From positions 13,322,304 to 13,386,303 of the forward strand of contig OZ234496.1 of NCBI GenBank assembly GCA_965153455.1: a stretch of DNA of 64,000 nt, given 5' to 3'. The notes beneath the pieces are model-generated. The model did no database searches. It was not told where the DNA came from and saw only the letters and a list, made by a program, of their open reading frames with translations. This DNA comes from Sphagnum compactum. Its lineage: Eukaryota; Bryophyta; Sphagnopsida; Sphagnales. Shown one piece after another: positions 45,245 to 58,605 of the stretch. A program made the position numbers and the translations under genes. Position 1 is the first letter of the stretch. Each line of letters opens with the position of its first letter.

Positions 45245-45375
45245 CCCCTACTGCCATTCATCAGAAAGCAACAAGCTCCAAATGGCGACTGGGAACCCAC
45301 TACTACCATTCATCAGAAGGCGGCAAGCTCCAAATGGAACCCACTACTGCCATTCATTAGAAGGCAATGAGCCCC
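45245..45375. repeat. Three copies of a 44-52 bp repeat
   Basis: CCATTCATCAGAAGGC then AAGCTCCAAATGG recurs at 45254, 45306 and 45350, just upstream of the Rab exon. Confidence 0.85.
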
Positions 45376-45418
45376 AAGCTCAGAAAAGGTCATAGTGATC
45401 ACCCAGTGTCTATATTAG

Positions 45419-45744
45419 ATCATGCAGAGTCTAATATTGTTGTCATGTTAGTGGGCAACAAATCAGATCTCAAGCACCTGCGAGGCGTTTCAACTGAAGA
45501 TGCAAAAAATTTCTTGGAGAAAGAGGGTCTTTCTCTTATAGAGACATCAGCTTTGGAGTCAACAAATGTTGAGAAAGCCTTCCAGAGGATTCTCACTGAA
45601 ATATATAGTATAGTGAGCAAGAAAGCCCTAGCTTCAGAAGAATCAACAATTGCAGCAGGCCCAGGAGAGGGAACTACCATTGTTATGGGACAAGATACAG
45701 ACTCATCTGACTTGAGAAAACAGGGTTCATGCTGTTCCACATAG
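45419..45744 (+). pseudogene. Orphan C-terminal exon of a Rab11/RABA-type small GTPase
   Basis: Following a TATTAG acceptor, the frame reads [20 protein letters not shown], then [40 protein letters not shown] and [12 protein letters not shown], ending [16 protein letters not shown] (G4) and ETSA (G5) are intact, and the C-terminal CC pair is the usual geranylgeranylation site, so this half matches plant RABA proteins, which work in trans-Golgi/endosome traffic. The first exon with the P-loop and switch regions is not seen between here and the RPC7 gene, although the frame has no stops. It may be a 5'-truncated duplicate or a gene whose first exon is divergent or missing. I favour a fragment. 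Confidence 0.75.
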
Positions 45745-46374
45745 ATGGACGGCTTAGGTGCAGCAATGTTCTAATTTGCTGACAATATTTACAAGTGGGT
45801 GTGTCTACTATGGAGTGAAACATATTGCTCTTAGTAAGTACCGGTGGAATCTATGGTGCCTCTGAACTTGATAATCACTCTCTTAGAAGGGTGATGGTGG
45901 CAGATTCTATTCAAAGGTTCACTCAGACAGGTCCTTAGTGAATGTCAACAGTTCCAGTTGAAGTCATGGTAGAATGGTGGCAGCAACAGGTTTGAACCTT
46001 TGAACCCCTTACCCTTTTCAGAGGCTCATGAAGGCAGGTTCTAAAGATTTGCTGACTAAAAGACACTGCAGTTTCTGGAGATCTTTGTTTCAGCCAAAGC
46101 AACAAGGTCTAGTTTTATTGCGTGGTCGCTAGTGACCACAAAGAAATTTGTTGGTTGGATCATAGGTTGTTCAAGTACTGAAGGTGGGTGCATGACTGCA
46201 ACAGTTGATCTGAGAAAAGGGTTGTACACTATCTGCACTTTGGGCTTCATGGATCTAATAACACCAATAGATCTAAATAGGGAGTCCTAATGTTAGTAGC
46301 ATCATGATTAGTGGTAGGTTAGTGGCAACTCCTTGGTGTTTTCTTAGAGTTAAGGGTGTTAACATTTGAGACAC

Positions 46375-46600
46375 TAACCCTGGGTCTAAATGTAGCATTA
46401 GGTAACTACCTTACATAAGTTGGTCAGCATCGTAGGTAAGTAAGCAATGTAATAGATTACTGTTTGTGTAGGTAGGTAAGTTGGTAAAGCTCTCTATTGA
46501 TGCATGTGCATGGTTAGTAGTTAGTACATTGCTAACCACTGTGGTTAGCTATGGGACACAATATACATTGCAAAAGTGTTTCTTGTCCACATGACACCAT
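46375..46600 (+). repeat. Dispersed element, copy 1 (inverted copy at 50700-50930)
   Basis: Shares GATGCATGTGxATGGTTxxT, GCTATGGGACACAA and TTGTCCACATGxCA with the reverse complement of 50705-50800. GTAGGTAAGTAAG-like blocks continue in both. It may be a diverged MITE, but no terminal inverted repeat was resolved. Confidence 0.65.
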
Positions 46601-47212
46601 GCAGAGACCATACATTCTGCATGGCACACTGTTTGGGTGCTGGTTCACTCTGACCCTCAGAGAAGCTCACTATTGCAAAAACTTTATTTGTCCTCCTCAA
46701 ATTGCACCCCAAATCCCATCCAGCTGAATCTAGTTGTTGGTGGGTACAGGCTCATCAGATAGTGTGGTGAAGCCACACAGAGTGGCACCCCACAAATATC
46801 CAGAGTTTTTGGTTGATATTGTTTTCTACCACTGGCATGCACACATTACAGGTCCTTCTTGCCTTTATTTTCTTTCCTTTTCAGTTTTGCTATGTAGCAT
46901 CATGGGCAACACCATCCCAAAAAGATTTTGACATTAATTGATGACATGTTTGTGAAAATGTGTGCAAACTGTAAGAAACTGGGAATTTTTTTTGTATTGG
47001 AACTAATAACTCTGTTGAAATCTCATGAAAAATTTCTCTGAAACATTTTTTGCTAAAAAATTGGGCAGATTTGTTTTCATTAGAGAAAGAAACCTTGTGA
47101 CAGGATATTCCTTTTTGTTATTTTTTTGGGGAAATTCACCAAAAAAAACACCCTACAATGATATGATCCAGTGTTTGTTTTTGTGGCAATTTTGTTATGT
47201 TGCCAAACTGGC

Positions 47213-47335
47213 GGTCCATTCACAAGGATATTTAGCCATGTTTTGGCTATAGATCAGCTATGAAAAATATAAATTTATATAAATTCTTTTATATCCTGGT
47301 TACTTGCTTGAGGAATGTGTAGAAACATAGTGATT
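47213..47335 (+). repeat. Dispersed repeat, copy 1 (minor kin at 48530, 55671 and 57353)
   Basis: Carries ATTTAGCCA, TTTGGCTATAGA, GATATGAAA, ATATCCTGGTTACTTG and CTGGTGATTT-like blocks in the same order as 55671-55800. Shorter related stretches (GATGTAGCTGAAGTGGCAAT and similar) lie near 48530 and 57353. Confidence 0.55.
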
Positions 47336-49274
47336 TATTAGAATTTTATTTTGAGAAAAAGGAATATTTTACAGAATAAGTTTTTTGGAGAAAATGATTC
47401 CACCAAATGGTGAAAATTTGCCACAAAATAAAACATGGCTACAATCACCTATTGAAATTGAACCTCCCCAGTGCAAATGTGAGTTTAAGCAAATGCAATG
47501 CAATATACCTATTTTTCCAAAGTTCAAAATCCACCAAATCACATAGCTTCTCGCCCTTTCTAGGGTGCTCATCAATGTGTTTTGGATGATGAACCATTTT
47601 TGAGTTTTGCAGCAAGAGAGGGAAAACCACAGATATGAAGATAACAAGCATTGGATCTATAACTGTAAAGTCACAAACAGATGAAATGCTACAACACCAT
47701 GGGAAATCATGCTCAGGACCAATATCAGTGATTGCAGCTCCACAATAGAGTGCAAAAACCAAGCATGAATACTTAGACAAAAAATTCTGCGGAATCAATC
47801 ACAACTAACCTGATCACTATCTAAACTACAGTGTCACGTCTCAAATGTTCACAGAGGAGAAGTACATTGAAAAGAATTCTAAGAACTGAATAACAGCAAC
47901 TCAAAAAGCTGATGAGTAACCAAACCAGTTTCCTTGCTATCACAATTGTCCTTCACTATGTTCACTACGAGCTTGACCTTCTTCCAACAGCTTTACAACT
48001 ACCTCATGCTCTTCCAAGCCTGTGTCATGTGCCTCCATTGAAGCCTGAACACCTTGAAATTGGCTTCAAATCTTCTTCTGCTCTATGACTCTTTACTCCA
48101 TCTCTGTCAAAATCATGCACATACCTTCCTTTAAAAGTATAGCAATTGGAAAAAATTCCTCTTCTAATGGGAAGGCACCTTATTATCCATGAATATCCAT
48201 CCCCTCCTAGAAAAGAGGAGGGATCTAACACCTACTCCTTAAAGAACAGGAGGTAGTGTAAGCTCCCTTATCGAATACTGTTTGGTCGGTTATTTTGTCA
48301 AGTTCACTTTTTGGTTTTGCTAAGTTGATGTTTCCTTTTTGCTGAGTCCCCTTTGCCAAACTGCTAAGTCCACATCCACTTTATGACTTTGCAAAAATGA
48401 CTTTGGTAGGTTGCCAACTCCACATTGCCATATTGCCAACTCCACATCACCAGTGCTGCATTGCCAACTCACCACGTCAGTTTCATCTTGCAGATGGCCT
48501 TCAGATCGGCGGTTTTTTTCCCCAATTTTGTGATGTAGCTGAAGTGGCAATCATCCATGAGATAATTTAGCCATTTATCACACATTCACAATCACATTCA
48601 CACATTCATTCTCACTATTTATCGCACATTCACAACAACTTGAGCTCATCAACAATTTGTCTTTTTGAGCTCCAACAAGCTCCAAACTCTTTGGTTGAGT
48701 GCAGCTAGAAATTATAGTCATAGACTGTAGAGAGTAGCTGCTTTTCAAAGTAGAACCCACAAGAGCCTCTCTCTGACTAATATATGCTTGAACCCTCTTC
48801 TTCTTGAGCTCTTGTTGGTGTTTTAAGCCCCAAACTAGACACATCTCATCAAAGCTCTAAATGATACCCACAGCCTTGTGCTTAACCCTAGACTTGATGA
48901 CATTCTAGGGTAAAGCACTGGCCGTATTTTAATTTTTATTATTTTTTCTCACATATGACACAGAAAAAAAACAAAAAATGGTACTTTGAGTTCCCAGCCT
49001 TCCTGGAGGAAAATTTTCATTCAGCAAGGCACCCTCCAACTATACTACAAAAATCTGTCCAGTGCTTTATTGTACATAAGAATTTAATTGCAAAGTGCAA
49101 GGAGCAACACTCCACCACCCACCTTTTTACAAAATTCCCATGCATTCCCCTGCAAGTTTCACAATGAAATGGGCAGACCATGAAGCATTAAGAAATTACT
49201 CTTATGTGATCAATATAAAATATAGCTTGTACAGACCACTGAGTCTATGTTGTCAGCCCCCATGTCCAAGGGGT

Positions 49275-49315
49275 GCATGGGTCCCAAATCCCATGCTTGG
49301 GATAAGGACCCATGC
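49275..49315. repeat. Nested perfect hairpin, 41 bp
   Basis: GCATGGGTCC and GGACCCATGC form the outer 10-bp stem. ATCCCA and TGGGAT form an inner 6-bp stem around TGCT. The structure is close to a full foldback and lies 30 bp before a (TA)n tract. Confidence 0.85.
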
Positions 49316-49770
49316 TAGGCTTTTAAATCATGAGGCTCAAGGAAATATATATATATATATATACCGCATGCTAATGAAATGTTCCTTGGGGCAAGGGGTT
49401 TGGTAAAAGTATGGTCCTTTTAGTATTCCATCTAGCATGCACCAACCTCATCCAACCCTGTTAACATGGCAAAATTGGGTTGCATAAACCAGGAACTTTC
49501 TGATTTTTATTGCAACCCAAATTCTGCTCAGGGTTGTGTTTTCCTACAAGCAAATTTTTTGAAAACATAAAACCCTACCTGAAATTTCATAATGTATTTG
49601 GAGGATAGCTTCTAGAGCCCAATCTTTAAGAAATGTGTTTCAAAATGCGAAATGCCCACATGAAGTGAAATGCTTTTAGAAACACTGGCCTCTCTTTTTC
49701 TTTTTTCCCAAGATACCTGATGGGTATCAAGGGAAGAAATGAAACAAAGTTGAGGTAAGCTTTTACGCGG

Positions 49771-49833
49771 GGTAATGCCCTTGGATCAAGGGGGTGTTTA
49801 CTTCAGGAACAACTCACTCCAAGGGCATTATCC
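49771..49833. repeat. 15-bp inverted repeat hairpin
   Basis: GGTAATGCCCTTGGA at 49771 against TCCAAGGGCATTATCC ending at 49833 (one extra base), with a 32-base spacer. Confidence 0.8.
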
Positions 49834-50699
49834 TAGACAAATTGTTTCTGGTTGTGATCAGCTGCATGTTGAACAGTAAACAAACCAGCCTGTTCTCCCA
49901 CTTGATTTGGAACTTATCAACATCGAGCGATTCTTTGATTTTGTTATAACAATGGGCTCCAGGTTTTTTTAAGTTTTCAAACCAAATTAACCTTGGCTTC
50001 CAGGTTTTGAAAAAGAAGGGGAGGGTTTTCACAAAAGAACCGGCAAAAAATCAGTGATTCAGGGTAGGTTCTTTGACTAGTTCTCTGAATTTATTAGAAC
50101 CAAAGTCAAGGATTTGTACCCAACCCTTACCTGCTGGTTCTTACTTTGGAAAAGAGAGAATCATGCAACATTGGAAATTATCATGAGGAAAATAGTAAAT
50201 ATGATTGGATTCTCAGATGCTGATCAGGACCCAAAACATGTACCTAGGTAGTCACTTTTTCTGCGGATACCCAACTGGATGGGCTCCCATAGTCTTTTGT
50301 TATGAAAGTTGTAACTTGTGTAGCTTTCTTTTTCCTTCACTTTAGAGAAAAGCAGCCTTTCTCCAAGTTGGAAAAGCATTCTGGCATATTGTGTCATATA
50401 GAGGTTGCAAACAAGTACGTTTCTTGGAAAAGCATGATTACATCAACATTGGTTGGATGGCCAGTGGAAATTAGTTAGTAGCTTTCATGTAATTGTGTAG
50501 CCTACCATGTGGAGTCTTTTTCCCCTTTTGCACAATAGTTATGTTGCTGAAAATAGTCAGCTTGATACCTAATCTGTCTTCCTAGTATATCTTAAAAGCT
50601 TCATCACAATAATTGTTAATCTAGAGCATGGACAATGGTTTGGCAATGTGAGCAATAATATGATATATAGTGGGCAGAGTGAACCAGCAACCCACCAAC

Positions 50700-50930
50700 A
50701 TGCAGGATGGATGACATGTGGACAAAAAATACTTTTTCATTGTATTTGTGTCCCATAGCTGGTTAGCTATGAACTAACAACCATCCACATGCATCGACAT
50801 ACCTATTGGCCATCAAGTGTACTTACTTATACACATAGTAACCACTTATATTAATCACCTACTTATCTCTGATACTTACTCACTTACATAGGTAGTTACT
50901 AGTTACCAGGTGCAAGTGAGAGGCTTTACA
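50700..50930 (-). repeat. Dispersed element, copy 2
   Basis: Inverted, diverged counterpart of 46375-46600, with GACATGTGGACAAAAAATAC, TTGTGTCCCATAGC and CCACATGCATCGACATACC in order. Confidence 0.65.
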
Positions 50931-51292
50931 TTTTAGGTTAGGAAGGTGAAACCTTGAAACCATAAGAGGTTTCCAATGGATGGTGCACTAGGGGGTGCTG
51001 GGTCACCTAATCTTGTGAGTAAGAGAGTGTTTTGAAAGTCTGTGAAATTTATCATAATTAGCGACTCACTAATCAAAAACAAGTTCACAAGGAAATTTTG
51101 CATCCAAATTTTGACAAATAAGAATTGACAAACTGTATCACTATCTATGAACATTTCAGTGATTGATATGTAGGTCTCCATAACTCAAGTACAGTGACAA
51201 ATGTGGTCCCAAATCTGTAACTTGAGTTTTGGCACAAATGTATTACTGCTTATAAACAAAACCCTTCTCAAATGATGTTATACATTGGACTT

Positions 51293-51503
51293 GGTGCATT
51301 CACACTTGGTGTTAGGGACGCTAGTGTTGAGTCCCCTAACATCATGTTAGTCATTTAGGAGTTAAACCTACTAACCATGAAGATTTTATGTTAAGCTAAC
51401 ATTCACTTAACATTGAGCTATCACCTATTTAACATTGCGTGACACCTAAGATGCCACCTAGATTTTCATTTAACACTGACTTAACATCAAGTGTGAATGC
51501 ACC
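51293..51503 (-). mobile_element. MITE copy 2, about 211 bp
   Basis: Starts GGTGCATTCACACTTGGTGT and ends AACATCAAGTGTGAATGCACC. The terminal inverted repeats extend outward by TT and AA. It is the reverse complement of 11610-11821 with roughly 80% identity by eye and a nearly identical length. Confidence 0.82.
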
Positions 51504-51509
51504 AAAAAT

Positions 51510-54500
51510 ACAACTTGCTATAACCACATGAGAAGATAACACCCTCCAAGCCTCAACCACATATAAATCATTACAGTTCATGAACAACATGTCAGTAAAT
51601 GGGTGAAGGTTGAAAGTTGAGAGGCTTGACTCTCCACCCAAAGAAGATTTAGCCAAATTTGGAACGAAAGTACAAAAAAATAAAGCATCGCTATGTTTAT
51701 TGGCTGTGTAATTGCATATTGGAACAGCCTTTCTATTTCTGAAATTTTACCAAAATGCATTTTTAATTTAGCTCATTCTCTTTTTTTAAAGGAATTTTTG
51801 AGGAAAAATCAAATGAAATCGCCTAAAATTTTCCTTGTGATTTTATGGAGGGGCTAAAAAGCGACCACACTAGCTTCCCCACCCTTGCCTCATTATTTCA
51901 TTTATCATTCATCCATCACCAAATTATTTCTTTTTTTCTCCAATATTTATGGATGGTTAGGCTTACTCTGTCCATAACTCGCCTCAAAATTGTTACAACT
52001 TTTGGCATGTGTGGTCATGTTTCTTTTAGTTGGAAAAAAAAGACAGTACCCTTTCTTCTCTGCTGTTGCACAGTGACCAGCCACCATGACACTTAGATAT
52101 GTAACAAGACTATATACCATTGGCTATCACCTTATGTGGGCCATTACTTTGGCAATGCCCTCATCCTAGGGCATTGTGATATGGCAAATGAAAGCTTCTC
52201 TCATCACATATAGGTGACTACACCTCTTCTTGGATTTGAGTTTTGAACTACTACATTCTACTTTATGGGTTTCTCTTTGTGGTCACCTATATTGCTTGGT
52301 AAAACTTCGCAACTACCATATTATGTGGTTTGGTTATTTTTTGTAGAAGACCACCCAAGTATGATGAGATGTCTTGAGGACATTGAAGCCAACACTAGTG
52401 ATTGGTAGGGTTAACATCAATTTTCTTTTTTTCATGTGTTTTCAAAAGGTTGAAACTTAAGACAAACTTTGTATGCAATACTTTAGTGATTTGCAATTAA
52501 ACATGCCACTTACTATAATAGGGCATGTTCTACCATGAGCATATCAAGCCCAATAGGCCGAGCCATTGAAGGTGAGTTGGTATTGTGAATGCCCAAACCC
52601 ACCAAAATTAAGGGCGATAACTTTAGATTACCATCCAATGGGCCATTTAAAATACAAAAAATGCTTAATGATAACATTATGGAGTTGTCTACCAGAAGTA
52701 ATGATGATATAGAAAACATTAACATCAACAAGCTAAGAGGATATCACCATGATAACACATTAATTGTTATTATGATAATAATCATTATTGTCAATATTAA
52801 ACACATAACCAAACCAAAAATAGGAATGAAGACAACATCAAACCAAAAAACATGCCTTGGATTAATCCAAAATTAGAGAATAAATTAATAATGGCATATA
52901 ATGGATTGAGGAGGAAAAGCCAAATGTTTAATCAAATGAAAAATAAATTTTAAAAATATAACAGAAAATGAAGGAAATTTTGCTATAGCAAGAAGGCCAA
53001 AAAGTAAGATCATTATATCCTTTGAAATATGTGATGAAAGGAGGAATTAATGAAGGTGCTTTAGGGTGTTACCAAAGTAGAATAGCTATTGGAGAAAGAA
53101 ATTTAAAAAGTTACATATTGCTACCAATGTAAAACATGCTCAACATGCCCTTGAGATGAGGATAAAGAATTATCTTCACCTCAAGAGGAGAATACAACAT
53201 GTAAAAGAATATGTCTTTGAGCTAAAGTCATCAAAAACTAACATGGTGCACCATATATCACCTATGCAAGTCCAAGATGTAAAATAGATTATTGTATTGG
53301 GGTGGCAAATCAAACAATGAAAATGGCATTGAGAACTCAACAAAAAAAAAGGAATTGGACATACCGACTACCCAAATCAATGATGATTTGAGTAGCCAAG
53401 AAATTGTACTTACTACAAAAAAGGTAGATCACAATGTCAAAGCATCTATGGAAAACAACACCAAGGATTCATGAAAAGTAGTATGAATGGGATGAGGAAA
53501 TTGAAAAGCTAAAGAATAGGATTGAAAATTAAATAATTAAAAGAAGCTTGAGACAAAGGGGCAAATTGAATTGAAAAGGTTGAAGGACATTAGACAAACT
53601 ATGAAATTGACACATCCAAGCTAATGGCATAGGTTAAAACATTGGAGGAAAGGTAACATCAACTATAGCTAACCTAGAAACCAAGTGTTCACAAGCTATA
53701 ATAGATTTGGCACATATTCAATTTGTTCATCAAAAGACCCAAATAATGTTGAAATTAATAGAGAAAAAGTTTCTTCTCCAATTCATGTTCCTTAGCCACC
53801 ATTGTTAAGGGAGTAGACAGATTACATAATTTTTGGGCTTACAAGGCATTACGAATAGGAATAGGCCATTGGACATTTGGGGGTTTTGAATTTTGAATTC
53901 TTGTTGAGTTTGGTTTTGTTGTTTATGTTGATGTTGACTTGCGGATTGCCCAAGAGTGGGAGTTTTTGGAGATTTAGGACATTGGTAGATACACACTTCT
54001 AGAGTAAGGGAGACATGTAGGTACTTTGTAGAAAAAACTATAGATTCAAGTGTTGAATACCACATATTTGACTTGTTGTTTTGACTACATTTTTATAGAA
54101 CATGGATTTTGTTGTATTTTTGTGGAGTTTTCAATAAACAATGAAAGTAAAAACATTTCTATAAATTTTTATTTTCAATTTGATGTGTGAATCATCTGTG
54201 GCCTTTAATATCATGAAAATGAAATGTTATTTTGTTGTAATTTTTCAAGCATTATGTTTTGGATTATAGATTTTGGTTATTCAAAATAACCATGAATCTG
54301 ATGTATTACTAAACTACAAGGGTATGTGTGTTTCAAATCAATGCAGAATTATGAATGAATGTATGTTTGTAATGTAAAAATTGTTCTTACAATAAGTGTG
54401 GAGTGGTCCTAGAAAAATTAAATCCACTTCTACCAACCATCATTTTTTGGTCATTATTATGAGTTTCATGAACTTGTAAAGTACAAATGGGTATAGGACT

Positions 54501-57500
54501 ATAACATGTATTTTTATTACATAGTTATATAAATTTATTTTCTTGTTTGCACAAATATCTACTCACCTATCCATTATCTATGTAAACTATTATGCTACAA
54601 CCATTCTCCTACCATGGATTTTACACATTCATAAACTATCCAAAATTTTTGAAAATTAAACTTTCCATTCTTACAACAAGTTGTTTCCAAAAGTCCCAAA
54701 CACTCATTTATATACCAACCAAAAATAAACTAAACAAGAAATTTCATAAAATCTTATACATCACATGCAAATTAATATGTAACATGATTTTTTTAGTGAA
54801 TCACCATGTTTGAGTCATGCACATTATTGTGTGCAAAACATTTCCTATTGAATTATCATGTTTGAATCATGCACATTAATTGAAACCATAATTAAATTGA
54901 TACATTAAACTATTATTAAATTATAAAACCCCACCACCTAATAAATTACCAAATATAAGTACCCTAAGTAATTACATAAGTAACAAACATTTTGCATCAA
55001 GTTACAAGCTCATTATAGTGCTTCATGTACTACATTAAAAAAAATAAAATCAACTTTTCAAAGTATTTTCAAATCCTCTTAGCTTTTGGTACAATCTTTT
55101 TGTCCTGGAATTTTTTTTTTTCATTTTTCCTTTGCATAATTTCAATGTCTACATTGGCAATGATTTCTTTAGCAACATTTTCTCTTCTCCATTTCCATTG
55201 ACAACTTCACATCATCAACATTCTTCAACATGTTCCCAATAAAGTTTTGAATTTGTTCCAAATATATTCCTTAATTTTTATCCCATATGTTTTGACAAAC
55301 TTCCCTATGTTGTTCTCACAATTTTCACATAGTTCAGATTTGTCCTTCACATGTGTTTTTTGATTTCATACTACATACTTTGTCAAGTGTTCAATATGTT
55401 GTTCCCACCATTCTTACATGTACCCCATGTTGCTCCCAAATGGCATTATTTCTTCTCTCGTAAGGTTTTTCCCAAATGTAAAGACTAATTAAAATTTTAT
55501 CTTGGGGGAGTGTCCAAACTTTTAAAACATTTTCTTAATGATGTGTTAATCAACAAGACGCATTACAAAAGAAAAGTTTTGAACTTTTGATGCACTTGTG
55601 ACTATTTAATAGAAATCCCAATAGGTACCCATGATCAAAGGGTTATAGTGATATAACCCAACTAGCAATCATCCATGAGAGGATTTAGCCAAATTTGGCT
55701 ATAGACAAGATATGAAAGTAGAAAATTTAGCAATCCTTTCATATTTTGGTTACTTATTCGAGTATGTTGTACAAATCTGGTGATTTTTTGGTTTTTAAAA
55801 AAAACCAGTGAATTAGGGACATTTTTATTCACAAAAATCCTTAGCATATGTCAAAATCATATTTTTCAAGTTGGAAAAATGTAGAAAAATGCCAAAACAC
55901 AAAAACATTACCCCATGATCAAGGAGGGGGATACAACTTGGGGCAAAAATGGGCAACAAACAAGTTAAGAATAGAAATTCTATGCAGCCAATTAACTGCA
56001 ATTAGGTGAAGCACCACGCACTCGAGAGGAAGGGTGGAGGGATTTTTCTAGATCCTAATGTTCCCAATGGTTCCTTGTGGTGTTCCTAATATGTTCCTCA
56101 GTTTGTTTTTTTATTGCACCATACTCACCTATATAGGTAGGGAGGCTAAAGGAAAGACTTCAATATCTATTTTGGGAGTGTCTGGAGTTTGATCACAATG
56201 TTTTGTGACAGGTCAATTGAAGGGGAACAGTACCAACCACAACAAAGTGCACAAGGAATGTGTAAACCTGCCCATAAATAGCTATTACACATTGAATTGT
56301 TTGTTCACTCAAGATAACTAAGAAAAACAAATTCAGACAACCAAATCTAACAATCCCATTGACCTGAAAAATCTTCAATTTCATTGGCCATAACAATTGA
56401 ATTGGCCTGCAATTTCACAATGCCCATAACAAAAAAATTCACATGCACAAACAAGCCTATTCAACACCTTCCCTTGTGTGTATACACACAGGGTTAACAA
56501 ATATATGTGAAGCTTAATAGTACTCATCCCATGACCAGGATGGAATTCAGATGAGTTATAGAGGCACTGCTGTGACAGTGGCACAACAACAACATTCTTG
56601 AGCAAATACTGCACTGGTTGGTATCCGATCATGCAAACATAAATCCCACTAGTGTAGCATGTGCCATTGGTACAAGTGTGAACACGATCAACTGATTTTC
56701 CCTTCCAAACCCAATTTTTTATAATTTGTTTGAACTTCCAGCAACAAAATCCACTACAAAAAAACAATCTTTTTCACACCTTAGGTCTGAAATTTGTGAA
56801 ATAGACTCTATTAAATCTAAACTCAATGAGAGCTTTCTAATAATCCCAAGACCGCATCCAAATTCCCATACAATTCGCCATTTTGATGTTTCCTGTGAGA
56901 AAATGGTTTGATAATCAATAACTTCTACATCATAATTCCAAACATTCTCAAACCAAGTCAGAGCACTCCTACTCATTGAGAGCTTTCCAAAGATACACAA
57001 AGAGCAAGGTGAAGCACCCTAGTTTGGGAGATCTCAGCGTGACAAACAAAACAAAACAAACTAGCTTCCTTCATAAGTAGATCTAGACACAAAGTCCAAA
57101 TTGTACTATATCCTTCCTTTTGGTTTTGTTTCTTTGCATCTGTTTCTTTGGAGGAGCCTGCCCTCACCTCTGTGGCCGGATGATTCTTGTCAGTTCATGG
57201 CCAGTGATATGGATGATATTTATTACCAAGGTTGAGGACGTGCTGCTTCATGTCAGTTTATGGCGATTGCTGTGATGATGTTTATCGCCCACAACTGAGT
57301 TGCTAAGGAGGAACCTAATAATTTGACTGGTGTATTTTTTAAAACAATTGTGCGATGTAGCTAAGGTGGTAATTGTGCACCAAATTGTTTCGCCAAATTT
57401 GAGTGTAAATGAATTATGAAAGGAAAAAATAAAATTCTAAGCATACCACCTACATTTTTGGCTATCTAGTGATTTTTCTGATTTCTTTTCAAGATATGGG

Positions 57501-58600
57501 TACCAACAACCCAAAAACCTGCTTGCCTATTTCTAAACAAAATCAAAATTTCACCAAGTGGCAAAATTCTGCCCAAACAAGAAAGACTGGACACCATCCC
57601 TTGGAAACCTGTTCTTATTAGTGTTGGCCGGTTATTGATTTTTTTTCATACCACTAAGTTTCTTTGGGGGGGGAGGGGGGGTGCCAGTTAGGTTATCAAT
57701 ATCAATATTTTTTAGTGTCAAGTATGTTATCAATATTTGTTTATGACAATCACCAGCTATTATTCAGTTATAGAGTTTTAAATAAATAAATCTTATTTTT
57801 CTGTATTTCCATTTTATAAACATGTTTAGCATTTTAGGATTAATAACCTACCTGGATGATAACCAGGTCATCCAAGAAGGTTATTAAAATTTGAAAATTC
57901 AATACCAGGTGGTTATAGGGCTATTAATTGATTATTAAAAAATCAATAACAGGCTGGTAAGTTAATATTCACAGCACTCAAACCAAAACATCCCAAATTG
58001 TTTCATCACCACATTTACCAAAGAGATGCATCCCAAGCAATAGAACTCATTTGCTTTCCGACAAACATCCATCTAACCACAATAGTGCATCTGTATCACT
58101 TTGGCCAACTAAAACTGCCAGTCACAACTTACAAAGTTGCCAAAATAATAACCAAAGTAGAGGATGCATAAAATTGCCCAAGGTGTATCCACCCCCTAGT
58201 GTATATTTTTTTGGTGGCTATATGCTTTCATAGAATCACTAACTAGGTAAATAATCCAGTGGTTATGCATTTTGACACATGGATTTTCTCTTTTCATATT
58301 TAAACCAGTGTTGGGTGGTTTTCAAAGAAAATCAAAGAACCTACCCTGACCTGCGGTTCTTAGCTGGTTCTTTGAAAATTCTCATAAACCTGGAACCAAC
58401 AGTTATTTCATCCTGAAATAATTTTGAGAAAACCTGGAATTGGGAAGCTCTTTTTTTAAAACTTGGAACTGGAGGTCATAACAAAATCAACTGAACTGCT
58501 CAACACTGATTTTAATCACCCCCTTCCTCTGACTGAAAAAAATGAGCCTTTTTTTTCAATTTGTTTCCCGAGGCACAACAGCAGACCCCCTTGACAAGCT
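51510..58600. other. AT-rich intergenic desert with scattered repeats
   Basis: No gene was recognised. It contains a 9-bp hairpin (52153-52176, CAATGCCCT/AGGGCATTG) and dispersed repeat copies near 55671 and 56258. It also has a Lys/Asn-rich set of broken frames at 52589-53780 and a G-rich tract (57667-57681). The region 53290-53480 has a 60-codon Lys/Asn-rich frame without a motif. Confidence 0.45.
56258..56470 (+). repeat. Dispersed repeat copy related to 44390-44690
   Basis: Shares CTATTACACATTGAA, TGTTTGTTCACTCAA, ATCTAACAATCCCATTG and CAAGCCTATTCAACACC with the two copies near 44.4-44.7 kb, in the same order and orientation. Confidence 0.75.
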
Positions 58601-58605
58601 GTTGG

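Larger units (their letters stand above)
45745..50690. other. Intergenic, repeat-rich, no gene seen
   Basis: Short frames only. It includes one arm of an inverted repeat pair (46375-46600), a dispersed repeat copy (47213-47335), a TTGCCAACTCCACAT-type degenerate repeat (about 48340-48480), a (TA)n tract (49345-49362) and two hairpins listed separately. Confidence 0.5.
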
